DNA of 18,352 nucleotides from DAOTTI01 sp034437795 (GTDB lineage Bacteria; Chloroflexota; UBA11872; UBA12225): positions 1 to 18,352 of the forward strand of contig DAOTTI010000183.1 in NCBI GenBank assembly GCA_034437795.1. Direction: 5' to 3'. The notes beneath the pieces are model-generated. The model was given only the letters and a program-made list of their open reading frames with translations, ran no database searches and was not told where the DNA came from. Both the position numbers and the translations under genes were made by a program. The stretch's first letter is position 1. The number at the start of each line of letters is the position of its first letter. Positions 1-7,727 of this stretch are shown here, piece by piece.

Positions 1-834
1 GCGCCGGAGGTGGCCGTGGCGCCGGAGCGGCCCGTGCCGGCTGCGCCGGCCGTCGCCCCGTCTCCGGCTCCCGCGCCGCCTGCGCCCCCGCCGACCCCTG
101 CTCCCGTAGCCGGTCTGCCCGAGGGCGCCCCGCCCGACGAGGAGGTCATTCCGGCGTCGCCCCTGCGGCGGGCCATTGCCGAGCACATGGTGCGCAGCGT
201 CACCACCGCGCCTCACGCCTGGACGTACGTCGAGGTTGACGTCTCGGGGATCGTGCGCTGGCGGGAGCAGATCCGGGACGAGTTCCGCCGGCGCGAAGGC
301 TTCGACCTCACCTACGTCCCGTTCGTCGCCAAGGCCCTGGTCGAGACGCTGCGGGAGCATCCCTATCTCAACAGCACCTGGCGAGACGGGCAGATCGTCC
401 TGAAGAAGCGCATTCACCTGGGCGTAGCCGTGGCGCTGGAGGACGGGCTGCTCGTCCCCGTCATCAAGAATGCGGACGAGAAGAGCATCGCCGGCCTGGC
501 CCGCGCCCTGCACGACCTGGTGACGCGGGCCCGCGCCGGCAAGCTCACTGTGGATGACGTGCAAGGGGGCACCTTCACCCTCAACAACACGGGCGCCCTG
601 GGGTCGATCCTCTCCATGCCGATCATCAACCAGCCCCAGGCGGCCATCCTGACCATGGAGGCCATCACCAAGCGGGTGGTGGTCACACCGAACGACGCCA
701 TCGCCATCCGGCCCATGCTCAACCTGTGCATCAGCTTCGACCACCGCGTCTGCGATGGGCTGCAGGTGGGCCGCTTCATGCAGAGCTTGAAGCAGCGGCT
801 GGAGGCGATGGGCCCGCACCAATCCGTGTACTGA
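1..834 (+). CDS. Dihydrolipoamide acyltransferase E2 (2-oxoacid dehydrogenase complex), 5'-truncated by the window edge
   Basis: This is the E2 acyltransferase of a 2-oxoacid dehydrogenase complex, which moves an acyl group from its own lipoyl arm to CoA. The reading frame is open to base 1, so the lipoyl domain and probably the E3-binding domain lie outside the window. What is visible is an Ala/Pro-rich linker of about 45 residues followed by a complete catalytic domain. That domain has the PIINQPQAAIL strand and the active-site motif SFDHRVCDG (general form DHRxxDG, His and Asp catalytic) near the C-terminus. The C-terminal sequence fits pyruvate or branched-chain E2, but the substrate cannot be decided here. 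lipA and lipB follow on the same strand, which fits a gene whose product needs lipoate. An internal GTG at 10 is not a real start because coding sequence continues upstream. Confidence 0.93.
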   Translation, partial: APEVAVAPERPVPAAPAVAPSPAPAPPAPPPTPAPVAGLPEGAPPDEEVIPASPLRRAIAEHMVRSVTTAPHAWTYVEVDVSGIVRWREQIRDEFRRREGFDLTYVPFVAKALVETLREHPYLNSTWRDGQIVLKKRIHLGVAVALEDGLLVPVIKNADEKSIAGLARALHDLVTRARAGKLTVDDVQGGTFTLNNTGALGSILSMPIINQPQAAILTMEAITKRVVVTPNDAIAIRPMLNLCISFDHRVCDGLQVGRFMQSLKQRLEAMGPHQSVY

Positions 835-919
835 CGGCTGCGCTCATCCTTCGCTGGTTCGCGTCCGCCTGGAAAGCGGCGCGGCGGGGCAGCGATCGCG
901 CCATCCATGTGCTGACGGC

Positions 920-928
920 TGTTATTAT
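920..928 (+). promoter_or_regulatory. Extended -10 promoter of lipA with little or no leader
   Basis: The sequence TGTTATTAT is an extended -10 element (TG, one base, then TATTAT at 923-928). It ends only 9 bases before the lipA ATG at 938, so transcription would begin at or within a few bases of the start codon. No Shine-Dalgarno sequence is visible before the ATG and no clear -35 hexamer is seen. The leaderless reading is inferred from spacing alone. Confidence 0.5.
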
Positions 929-937
929 CCCTCCCAG

Positions 938-1882
938 ATGGCGCAGACCCTGATCCCTGTCGAGTCGATCAAGCTGCACCGGCGCCCAACGGAGATCCCG
1001 ATCGAGAAGAAGCCGGAGTGGCTCAAGGTACGCGCCACGCTCGGCCCCAACTACCTCGAGCTCAAGGAGCTGAAGCGCGGCCTCAGCCTGCACACCATCT
1101 GCGAAGAGGCCCGCTGCCCCAACATCTTCGAGTGCTGGGAGAACCGCACGGCCACCTTCCTGATCCTGGGGCGCATCTGCACGCGCGCCTGCCGCTTCTG
1201 CGCCGTGGAGACGGGCCGGCCGGGCGACGTCGACCTGGAGGAGCCGCAGCGGGTGGCCCAGGCCATCAAGCAGCTGCGGCTGCGCCACGCGGTGATCACC
1301 TCCGTGGCCCGCGATGACCTGGCCGACGGGGGCGCCTGCGTCTTTGCTGACACGATCAGGGCCATCCGGCGGGAGGTCCCAGGCTGCACTGTGGAGGTGC
1401 TGATCCCCGACCTGCAAGGCTCCGAGGCGGCGCTGCGCCTGATCATCGACGCCGCGCCGGACGTCCTCAACCACAACGTGGAGACGGTGGCGCGCCTGCA
1501 ACGCAAGGTCCGGGCCAAGGCCTTCTACGAGCGCTCATTGTGGGTGCTGCGGCGCGCCAAGGAGCTTGCGCCCTCGCTGGTGACCAAGAGCGGCATGATG
1601 CTCGGCGTCGGGGAGGAGTGGGACGAGATCCTGGCCACGATGCGCGACCTGCGGGCGATCGACGTCGACGTTCTGACCATCGGGCAGTACCTGCGCCCCA
1701 GCCTCAGGCACCTGCCGGTGGTGCGCTTCGTTCCACCGGAGGAATTTGCCGCGCTCAAGCGGATTGGCCTGGAGATGGGCTTCCGCCACGTGGAATCCGG
1801 CCCGCTGGTGCGCAGCTCCTACCACGCCCACAAGCACGTCCAGCCTGTGTCTACCTTCAATGCCCAGCCCGGAAGGGCGTAG
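938..1882 (+). CDS. lipA: Lipoyl synthase (radical SAM)
   Basis: Lipoyl synthase inserts two sulfur atoms into protein-bound octanoyl groups to form the lipoyl cofactor. The 314-aa product has the auxiliary-cluster cysteines C55, C60 and C66 (CEEARCPNIFEC, spacing CX4CX5C). It also has the radical-SAM cluster cysteines C81, C85 and C88 (CTRACRFC, CX3CX2C), and the conserved C-terminal RSSYHA containing the serine that contacts the auxiliary cluster. Length is normal for the family. The ATG at 938 was chosen because it lies just after an extended -10 element and the family-like sequence begins within about 20 residues. It sits between an E2 acyltransferase gene (103 nt upstream) and lipB (76 nt downstream), so supply and use of lipoate are encoded together. 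Confidence 0.97.
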   Translation: MAQTLIPVESIKLHRRPTEIPIEKKPEWLKVRATLGPNYLELKELKRGLSLHTICEEARCPNIFECWENRTATFLILGRICTRACRFCAVETGRPGDVDLEEPQRVAQAIKQLRLRHAVITSVARDDLADGGACVFADTIRAIRREVPGCTVEVLIPDLQGSEAALRLIIDAAPDVLNHNVETVARLQRKVRAKAFYERSLWVLRRAKELAPSLVTKSGMMLGVGEEWDEILATMRDLRAIDVDVLTIGQYLRPSLRHLPVVRFVPPEEFAALKRIGLEMGFRHVESGPLVRSSYHAHKHVQPVSTFNAQPGRA

Positions 1883-1958
1883 TCCACACCCACCCGCCCA
1901 GCCGTCAAGTGCGGTAGCTGTGGCGCTGCCTGCCACGGGAGGCAATCCGGAGCGTGCC

Positions 1959-2729
1959 ATGGCTGTGAGCGCGACGCCGCCAGTCGAGCTACGCCGGCTG
2001 CGCCAGGCCCCCTACGCCGAGACGTGGGAGTGGCAGCGGCAACGCGCGGCCGCTGTCGCGGCCGGCGCCGCGCCGGAGGTCCTGCTCCTGGTGGAGCACC
2101 CGCCGGTCTACACCCTCGGCCGGCGTGCCGACCCCGCGCACCTCCTCCAGCCCGAAGCGGCGCTGCGGGCGGCGGGGGCCGAGGTCCACTGGATCGACCG
2201 CGGCGGGGACGTGACCTGGCACGGCCCCGGGCAGCTCGTCGGCTACCCGATCCTCGATCTCAGCCGGCGCGGGCGCGACCTGCACGCCTATGTCGCCACG
2301 CTCGAAGACGTCCTGATCGACGTCGCTGGCGCGTACGGGGTCCAGGCCACGCGCCGGCCGGGGATGACGGGAGTCTGGGCCGGCCACGAGAAGCTGGCCG
2401 CGATTGGCATCAAGGTGGCGCGGGGCTGGGTCAGCTATCACGGCTTCGCCTTAAACGTCGATCCCGACCTGCGCTGGTTCGAACGGATCGTCCCCTGCGG
2501 CCTGCACGGGTGCGGGGTCACGTCGCTGGCCCGCCTGCTGGGCTCCGCCCCCGAGATGGACGAGGTCGCCGAGCGCGTGGCCTGCGCCTTCGAGCGCCGC
2601 TTCGGCGTCACCCTGGCCGCTGCCGAGCCTCGAAGCGTGGCGTCGCTGACCCAGGCCTACGAGATGCACCATCGCATCGGCGTCACCCTGGCCGCTGCCG
2701 AGCCTCGAAGCGTGGCATCCGGCGACTGA
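1959..2729 (+). CDS. lipB: Octanoyl-[acyl-carrier-protein]:protein N-octanoyltransferase, with repeated C-terminal tail
   Basis: LipB transfers octanoate from acyl carrier protein to lipoyl-domain lysines, giving LipA its substrate. The 256-aa product shows the family signature RGGDVTWHGPGQLVGYPI at about residues 81-98. The catalytic lysine is K152 (AAIGIKV) and the catalytic cysteine C180 (VPCGLHG). The ATG at 1959 has GGAG seven bases upstream, and the protein start matches the family. An open frame extends further upstream but overlaps lipA and is not LipB-like. The tail is odd: GVTLAAAEPRSVAS occurs at residue 216 and again at 241. This reflects a 40-bp exact DNA repeat that adds about 25 residues beyond where the fold would normally end. 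The catalytic core is intact, so the protein is probably active. Confidence 0.95.
   Translation: MAVSATPPVELRRLRQAPYAETWEWQRQRAAAVAAGAAPEVLLLVEHPPVYTLGRRADPAHLLQPEAALRAAGAEVHWIDRGGDVTWHGPGQLVGYPILDLSRRGRDLHAYVATLEDVLIDVAGAYGVQATRRPGMTGVWAGHEKLAAIGIKVARGWVSYHGFALNVDPDLRWFERIVPCGLHGCGVTSLARLLGSAPEMDEVAERVACAFERRFGVTLAAAEPRSVASLTQAYEMHHRIGVTLAAAEPRSVASGD
2602..2716 (+). repeat. 40-bp exact direct repeat inside the lipB 3' end
   Basis: Bases 2602-2641 recur without mismatch at 2677-2716, 75 bp apart. The shift is exactly 25 codons, so the duplication keeps the frame and lengthens LipB. The units diverge immediately after the match (CGTCGC against ATCCGG). This looks like a recent segmental duplication at the gene end. 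Confidence 0.9.
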
Positions 2730-2743
2730 GGCCGACGCTGGCG

Positions 2744-2851
2744 GTCAACGCCGGCCGCAAAGGAAAGCGCCGCTGGCACGCCGGATCGGGCCGCGCTGCG
2801 GGCCCTGGTGCGAGCGTCAACACTGGCCGAGAAGGAAGGCGCCGGTGGCAC
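2744..2851 (+). repeat. Imperfect ~36-bp repeat pair between lipB and the iolE-like gene
   Basis: Two similar units start at 2744 and 2816, 72 bp apart. Both begin GTCAAC and end with GGCAC, and about 29-30 of 36 bases match. They occupy most of the 243-nt gap (2730-2972) between lipB and the next gene. No gene or hairpin terminator is seen in that gap. A dispersed minisatellite or old duplication is the simplest reading; function unknown. Confidence 0.65.
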
Positions 2852-2941
2852 CGCGAGCCGCGATCAGCGAACCGGCATGACTCCTTTGCCACCGGCCTGA
2901 GCGCCTGGCCGAGGAGCGCCCGGGGTGCAGCGAATGGATCG

Positions 2942-2966
2942 CTCGTACGCTCGTACGGCGTACAAT
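2942..2966 (+). promoter_or_regulatory. Promoter of the iolE-like/iolD pair with a tandem CTCGTACG element
   Basis: TACAAT at 2961-2966 is a good -10 hexamer, six bases before the ATG at 2973, again suggesting a leaderless or nearly leaderless mRNA. Immediately upstream, CTCGTACG occurs twice in tandem (2942-2949 and 2950-2957); each unit contains the palindrome CGTACG. Its place over the -10/-35 spacer suits an operator, but no regulator gene is nearby. Confidence 0.45.
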
Positions 2967-2972
2967 CCGTCT

Positions 2973-3899
2973 ATGCTGGCCGCCGCGCCGATCACGTGGG
3001 GCGTTTGCGAGCTCCCCGGCTGGGGAGAGGTCCTGCCATACGGCCGCGTGCTGGACGAGATGGCGGCGCTTGGCTTCCAGGGAACAGAGCTGGGGCCGCC
3101 CGGCTACCTGCCATCAGACCCGGCCGTGCTTCGCCGGGAGCTGGGCCGGCGCGGCCTGGCCCTGGTCGGCGCGTTCTGTCCCGTCACCTTACATCGGCTG
3201 GAAGGCGCCGAGGAGAGCCTGCGTCAGGCGATGGACCTCGCCCGCCTGCTGGCGGACCTGGCCTGCCCCTTCCTGGTCGCCGCCGATGCCGGCGACGCCT
3301 GCCGGCGCGAGATCGCCGGCCGCGTCAGGCCAGAAGACGGGCTGAAGGACGAGCACTGGCGCCGGCTGGGCGATGGGCTGGCCGAGCTGGCCCGCCGCTG
3401 CGCTCCTCTCGGGGTGCGGGTCGTCTTCCATCCGCATGCCGGCACCTACGTGGAGACCGAGGCCGAGGTTGAGCGCCTGCTGGCCGCCACGCCGCCCGAC
3501 GCCGTCGGCCTGTGCCTCGATACCGGCCACCTTGCCTACGGCGGCGCCGATCCCGTGGCCCTCTGCCGCCGCCACGCCGGCCGCGTCTGGCACGTCCACG
3601 CCAAGGACGTCCATGGCGAGGTGCTGGAGCGCGTCCGCCGGGAAGGGATCGACTACGCCACCGCGGTAGGCGAGGGGATCTTCGCCCCGCTGGGAGATGG
3701 CATCGTCGACTTCGCGGGTCTGGTGGCCGCCCTGAAGCAGGCAGGCTACCACGGATGGTACGTCCTGGAGCAGGACGTTCGCCTGGGCCCGCCCTGGCCA
3801 CCACAGGACCCGCGCCAGAACGCGCAGCGCAGTGCGGCGTACTTAAGGAAGCTGCTCGAACAACAGGCAAGTGATGCAGGCCAAAGGAGGGCGCCATGA
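2973..3899 (+). CDS. IolE-like TIM-barrel sugar isomerase/dehydratase (probable inosose dehydratase)
   Basis: This is a 308-aa xylose-isomerase-like TIM barrel. Its likely role is dehydration of 2-keto-myo-inositol to the trihydroxycyclohexane-dione that IolD hydrolyses; that role is inferred mainly from the adjacent iolD. Visible family features are the N-terminal ITWGVCELPGWGEVLPY, then FHPHAGTYVET, LCLDTGHLAYGG, WHVHAKDV and VLEQD. E161, D183, H209 and E266 are the expected divalent-metal ligands. The frame is open farther upstream, to 2925 or earlier. ATG 2973 was chosen because family similarity begins there and a -10 hexamer lies six bases before it. The stop overlaps the iolD start in an ATGA, so the two are translationally coupled. 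Other members of this superfamily act on other sugars, so the exact substrate is not proved. Confidence 0.85.
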   Translation: MLAAAPITWGVCELPGWGEVLPYGRVLDEMAALGFQGTELGPPGYLPSDPAVLRRELGRRGLALVGAFCPVTLHRLEGAEESLRQAMDLARLLADLACPFLVAADAGDACRREIAGRVRPEDGLKDEHWRRLGDGLAELARRCAPLGVRVVFHPHAGTYVETEAEVERLLAATPPDAVGLCLDTGHLAYGGADPVALCRRHAGRVWHVHAKDVHGEVLERVRREGIDYATAVGEGIFAPLGDGIVDFAGLVAALKQAGYHGWYVLEQDVRLGPPWPPQDPRQNAQRSAAYLRKLLEQQASDAGQRRAP

Positions 3900-5773
3900 A
3901 GACCAGACGCATGACTGTGGCCCAGGCCATCGTCCGGTTCCTGGCCCAGCAGTACACCGAGCGTGATGGGGTCGAGCGCCGGTTCATACGGGGCATATGG
4001 GGCATCTTCGGCCACGGCAACGTCGCGGGGCTGGGGCAGGCCCTGGCCGAGATCCCGGAGAGCGAGGGCCTGCGCTATTACCGGCCCCAGAATGAGCAGG
4101 CCATGGTCCACCTCGCCGCCGCCTTCGCCAAGCACTGCAACCGCCTGGCCACCTTCGCCTGCACTACCTCCATCGGCCCCGGGGCGACGAACATGCTCAC
4201 CGCGGCCGCCGGCGCGACGATCAACCGGCTGCCGGTCCTGCTCCTGCCCAGCGACTATTTCGCCAACCGGATCCCGGACCCCGTACTGCAGCAGCTCGAG
4301 CACCCGCGCGAGCGCGACGCCAGCGTCAATGACGCCTTCCGCCCCGTCTCGGTCTACTTCGACCGCATCTATCGCCCCGAGCAGCTCCTGAGCAGCCTGC
4401 CGGAAGCGCTGCGCGTCCTGACTGATCCGGCCGAGACCGGGGCGGCCACGCTCGCCCTTCCGGAGGACGTGCAGGCCGAGGCCTTTGACTTTCCGGCCAG
4501 CTTCTTCGACCGGCGGGTCTGGCACGTCCGCCGCCCGCCGCCGGAGCCGGAGCTGCTCGACCAGGCGGTGGGCCTCATCCGCGCCTCCACGCGGCCCCTG
4601 GTCATCGCCGGCGGCGGCGCCATCTACGCCGAAGCGACCGCCGAATTGCGCGCCTTTGCCGAACGGCTCGGCATTCCGGTGGCCGAGACCCAGGCCGGGA
4701 AGGGAGCGCTGCCGTGGAACCACCCCCTGAATGCCGGCCCCGTCGGCGCCAATGGTGGCCTGGCGGCCAACCGGCTGGCCCGTGACGCCGACCTGATCAT
4801 TGCCGTGGGGACCCGCCTGGGCGACTTCGTCACCGCTTCCAAGAGCGCCTTCCGCCACCCCGAGGTGCGCTTCCTGGGCGTAAACCTCGTCCCGCTGGAC
4901 GCGCACAAGCTGCGCGCCCTCCCGCTGGTCGCCGACGCCAAGCGCGCCCTGGCGGCCCTGCTCCAGGCGCTCTCGGCCGCCGGCTACCGCACCGCCGCGG
5001 CCTACCAAGAGGAGGTGAGCCGGCTCAAGGCCGAATGGGATGCGGTGGTGGACGACCTGCGAGCGGTCAAGGACCCTAGCTGCCTGGCGCAGTCTGAGGT
5101 GATCGGCCTCGTCAACGAGGCCGCCGGCGGTGACGGGGTCGTCGTCTGCGCGGCGGGGAGCATGCCGGGCGACCTGCTCAAGCTGTGGCGTCCCGAGGAC
5201 CCTAAGGCCTACCACCTGGAGTACGGCTATTCAACCATGGGGTATGAGATCCCCGGCGGGCTGGGCGTCAAGCTGGCCGATCCTGACCGGCGGGTCTTCG
5301 TTATGATCGGCGACGGCAGCTATCTGATGATGAACTCGGAGATCGTCACCGCCGTCCAGGAAGGGATCAACGTCACCGTCGTGCTCGTGGACAACCACGG
5401 CTTTCAGAGCATCCATGGCCTCCAGCGATCGGTCGGCTCGCCCAGCTTCGGCAACGAGCTGCGCTACCGTGACCCGCGCACCGGCCACCTGACCGGCGAA
5501 TACGTCCCCATCGACTTCGTGAAGCACGCCGAGGCGATGGGCGCCCGCGCCATCTACGCCCCTAGCGCCGACGTCCTCCGCGCCGCCCTGCGCCGCGCGG
5601 CGGAGAGCGACCGGATTACAGTGGTGGTGGTGCCAGTCGATCCGGAGCGGCGCGTGCCCGGCTTTGAGGGCTGGTGGGACGTGCCAGTGGCCGAGGTGGC
5701 GGCGCAGGAGCCGGTCATCAGCGCGCGCGGGGCGTACCTGGAGGCCAGGCGCCACCAGCGCGTCTTCGCCTAA
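3896..5773 (+). CDS. iolD: 3D-(3,5/4)-trihydroxycyclohexane-1,2-dione acylhydrolase (ThDP-dependent)
   Basis: IolD opens the ring of 3D-trihydroxycyclohexane-1,2-dione to 5-deoxy-glucuronate in myo-inositol breakdown, using thiamine diphosphate. The 625-aa protein has the normal three-domain ThDP layout. The N-terminal pyrimidine-binding domain carries the activating glutamate in RPQNEQAMVH (E67). The middle domain contains RPLVIAGGGAIYAEA and ETQAGKG. The C-terminal domain has the ThDP-binding motif starting GDGSYLMMNSE (G472-D473-G474) and ending VDNHGFQ. The start is well supported by AGGAGG at 3885-3890, five bases before the ATG. It overlaps the stop of the IolE-like gene by four bases. 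No iolB, iolC, iolJ or iolG is present in the window, so the rest of the pathway must be elsewhere or differ. Confidence 0.95.
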   Translation: MKTRRMTVAQAIVRFLAQQYTERDGVERRFIRGIWGIFGHGNVAGLGQALAEIPESEGLRYYRPQNEQAMVHLAAAFAKHCNRLATFACTTSIGPGATNMLTAAAGATINRLPVLLLPSDYFANRIPDPVLQQLEHPRERDASVNDAFRPVSVYFDRIYRPEQLLSSLPEALRVLTDPAETGAATLALPEDVQAEAFDFPASFFDRRVWHVRRPPPEPELLDQAVGLIRASTRPLVIAGGGAIYAEATAELRAFAERLGIPVAETQAGKGALPWNHPLNAGPVGANGGLAANRLARDADLIIAVGTRLGDFVTASKSAFRHPEVRFLGVNLVPLDAHKLRALPLVADAKRALAALLQALSAAGYRTAAAYQEEVSRLKAEWDAVVDDLRAVKDPSCLAQSEVIGLVNEAAGGDGVVVCAAGSMPGDLLKLWRPEDPKAYHLEYGYSTMGYEIPGGLGVKLADPDRRVFVMIGDGSYLMMNSEIVTAVQEGINVTVVLVDNHGFQSIHGLQRSVGSPSFGNELRYRDPRTGHLTGEYVPIDFVKHAEAMGARAIYAPSADVLRAALRRAAESDRITVVVVPVDPERRVPGFEGWWDVPVAEVAAQEPVISARGAYLEARRHQRVFA

Positions 5774-5845
5774 CCCCAATTCCTGTGGAACTAGCCACCC
5801 TTTCCAGCCCTCGCTGGCGCCCCACAGGGGCATAGCCGGTTGTTC

Positions 5846-5949
5846 ATGAGCGGGGCCCTCACCCTGGCCCTCTTCCTATGGGAGAGAGGGCTCGTCGCTC
5901 TCCCAAAAGGAGAGCCCACGCTTCGCTGGCCTTAAAGGATCCAGGCTAG
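5846..5949. repeat. Hairpin-rich intergenic repeat, copy A; probable two-way terminator
   Basis: This stretch lies between the convergent ends of iolD (5773) and the oxygenase gene (5951). It holds one imperfect stem (CCCTCTTCC at 5868-5876 with 5881-5890) and one perfect 7-bp stem (GCTCTCC 5897-5903, loop CAAAA, GGAGAGC 5909-5915). It ends with a 32-nt tail, 5918-5949, that recurs at 10237-10268 with 28 of 32 bases identical. There is no U-run, so intrinsic termination is not certain. The rest of the gap (5774-5845) shows nothing recognisable. Confidence 0.6.
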
Positions 5950-5950
5950 C

Positions 5951-6601
5951 TCATTGCTGGCTGTGCCGCGTGTCCATGCGGAAGGTCACCGAGTACCGTG
6001 CCTGGTCCACCGGCCCGGCCACGGCGTGAAAGGGGCGGCCGTTCGGGACTCCGGCCAGATGTGGGCCGCGGAGCAGCACCAGGCTCCCGGGCCCTGCCTC
6101 CCAGGTGTGCACCGGCGGCCCAGACCGCGTGTGGCTGATGGAGAAGGTCGCGCTCCCGGCAGAGGTGAACACCGCCACCAGGTATGCGAAGCGCTTGCCA
6201 TCAAGATGCGAGCTAATGCCCAGGCTGCCGGGACGGTACCGCTGCACGTAGGCGACGTTGGGCGCATATCGGTCGAGCCCCCCGATGCCGCGCCCGCTGG
6301 CGCGAACCACCTCGGTGAACGCGCGGCAGAGGGCGGCAACGCAGGGGTACGCCGGACCGGCCGGCGCGGACCCGCCGTGGGCGCCAGCGCACGGATCGGG
6401 AATGACGTAGACCTCCGTCTCCTGGCGGACCGGGCCGATCGCTTCCGGCACCGGCTCGAAGGGACCCTGCTCGACCTCTTGCTGTAGCTGCCGGCGGAAG
6501 GGGTCGGTCAGCGCCTGCCCCACAAACGCCGCACCGGCCTGGGCCACCGTCTGCAATGCAGTGGCCAGATTGAGCCCCGGCACGAAGATGCGCTGCGCCA
6601 T
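5951..6601 (-). CDS. 2-oxoglutarate/Fe(II)-dependent oxygenase family protein, substrate unknown
   Basis: The 216-aa product has the marks of a double-stranded beta-helix Fe(II)/2-oxoglutarate oxygenase. The metal triad is H132 and D134 (SSHLDGKRF) and H192 (PFHAVAGP), followed by the 2-oxoglutarate-binding arginine in ARYSVTFR (R202 or R208). A SLVLLRGPH strand precedes the distal histidine. The N-terminal half (about 70 residues) matches no domain I recognise. ATG 6601 lies 10 bases after the stop of the amidohydrolase; AGGATGA overlaps that stop and could serve as a weak ribosome site. An upstream in-frame ATG at 6628 would add nine residues and overlap the neighbour. It is the last gene of the cluster with the glutamine synthetase-like and amidohydrolase genes, hinting at action on the same substrate route. 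Substrate cannot be read from sequence. Confidence 0.75.
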   Translation of the reverse strand: MAQRIFVPGLNLATALQTVAQAGAAFVGQALTDPFRRQLQQEVEQGPFEPVPEAIGPVRQETEVYVIPDPCAGAHGGSAPAGPAYPCVAALCRAFTEVVRASGRGIGGLDRYAPNVAYVQRYRPGSLGISSHLDGKRFAYLVAVFTSAGSATFSISHTRSGPPVHTWEAGPGSLVLLRGPHLAGVPNGRPFHAVAGPVDQARYSVTFRMDTRHSQQ

Positions 6602-6611
6602 ATGCCGGCGT

Positions 6612-7724
6612 TCATCCTGCGAGACCATACAGCTCGGAAGCGTTGTCGTGCAGCAGGCGGCGCGCCACCCAGCGCGCCTCTCCTTCGGGCAGCCACGACA
6701 GGGCCTCGGCCAGAGCGCGGCGGGCGGCGCGGGCGGCCAGCCAGAACCATTCGGGAATGCCCCACGCGTCAGACCCATAGAGAATCTTGGTCACCGGGGC
6801 CAGGGCCAGGAGCTGCTCCAGCACCCGCGTCAGGCCCGGCCCGGCCAGGAGCGGTGCTGCCAGCGAGATGTCCACGTAGACCTGAGGGTAGACGCTGGCC
6901 AGGTACGCCGCCTCGCGCGCATACGGATAGGCGGCGTGGAGCAGCACGATCGGGCCCGTGGAGAGCGCGCCCCGCTCCAGGGCCGGACGCAGGTGCAGCG
7001 GGTTGGCCAGGCGCAGGTCCAGATCGCGGTCGCCGAAGCCGGTGTGTAGCTGCACCGGCAAGCCATGGGCGGCCGCCCATTCGGTGGCCGCGGCGATGGC
7101 GTCGTCGAGGAGCGCCTTGGCCGCCAGGCGCCCGGGTCTTCCGCCCCAGGCGGCGCGAACCTCGGCCAGCGCCCGCTCGACCTCGCGCGCATCCGGGGCG
7201 TCGATCGCCAGCCCCGAGCGATAGGCGATGATGCTCTTCACCGCGACAAGCCCCGGGCGCGCCGCGTCAAGCTCGCGCAGCAGCGCCTCCTTCAAGGCCG
7301 CCGGCGTGTCGCAGGCGGGGACCAGCTCCTCGACCAGGGGCTCGAGACGCAGCACGCGCCGCGTCGTGACGCCGCTTATTGCCCCCATCTCCGCCGGGGT
7401 GAGCGCGCCGGTTGGTGGATAGCCGTCGTCGAGCAGGACGGCCTCGACGCGCGCGTCAGCGAAGAGCCGGCGGAGGTAGGCGTCAAAGCCGGTTGAGATG
7501 AGCAACTCGCGCGCACGGATGACGGCGTCCTCGGTCGCATCGCAGCCCAGGAATGCCGCTAGCTCGCGCAGGGCGTGGCGATAGAAGAGCGTGTGTGGCG
7601 CATGGCGGGCGATCGTCTCGGGGTCGCCGGCCTCGGTGAAGTAGCGCACGAACGGCTCGCGCGCGGCCGCCGGGGGTAGCACCGGATGGGCGTGGCCGTC
7701 GATCAGGGGGAGGTCGTCGAACAT
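6612..7724 (-). CDS. FluG N-terminal-type amidohydrolase (amidohydrolase 2 superfamily)
   Basis: This 370-aa TIM-barrel hydrolase belongs to the amidohydrolase-2 group. Likely metal and catalytic residues are H11 and H13 (LIDGHAHP), K163 (VAVKSI), H227 (LHTGFGD), H263 (LLHAAYP) and D319 (LYGSDAWG). The early block with RYFTEA, the HAPHTLFYRHALRELA segment and VLLDDGY resembles, from memory, the amidohydrolase half of fungal FluG and plant NodGS. In those proteins the same half is fused to a glutamine synthetase domain; here the partner is the separate gene 53 nt upstream. ATG 7724 was chosen because the family sequence starts there. No Shine-Dalgarno is visible, and a tandem palindrome ends four bases upstream. 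An open frame extends to 7841 but only through the neighbour's end. Substrate unknown; a gamma-glutamyl amide or related compound is a guess. Confidence 0.82.
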   Translation of the reverse strand: MFDDLPLIDGHAHPVLPPAAAREPFVRYFTEAGDPETIARHAPHTLFYRHALRELAAFLGCDATEDAVIRARELLISTGFDAYLRRLFADARVEAVLLDDGYPPTGALTPAEMGAISGVTTRRVLRLEPLVEELVPACDTPAALKEALLRELDAARPGLVAVKSIIAYRSGLAIDAPDAREVERALAEVRAAWGGRPGRLAAKALLDDAIAAATEWAAAHGLPVQLHTGFGDRDLDLRLANPLHLRPALERGALSTGPIVLLHAAYPYAREAAYLASVYPQVYVDISLAAPLLAGPGLTRVLEQLLALAPVTKILYGSDAWGIPEWFWLAARAARRALAEALSWLPEGEARWVARRLLHDNASELYGLAG

Positions 7725-7727
7725 GCG

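Noticed and set aside
2024..3472. Plus-strand frame of 482 codons over lipB and the iolE-like gene.
   Set aside because: It overlaps two recognised genes in another frame and is Arg/Pro/Ala-rich, as expected of a shadow.
3746..5215. Long minus-strand frame (489 codons) opposite iolD.
   Set aside because: It is antisense to a clear iolD with full motifs, and its composition is that of a GC-rich shadow frame.
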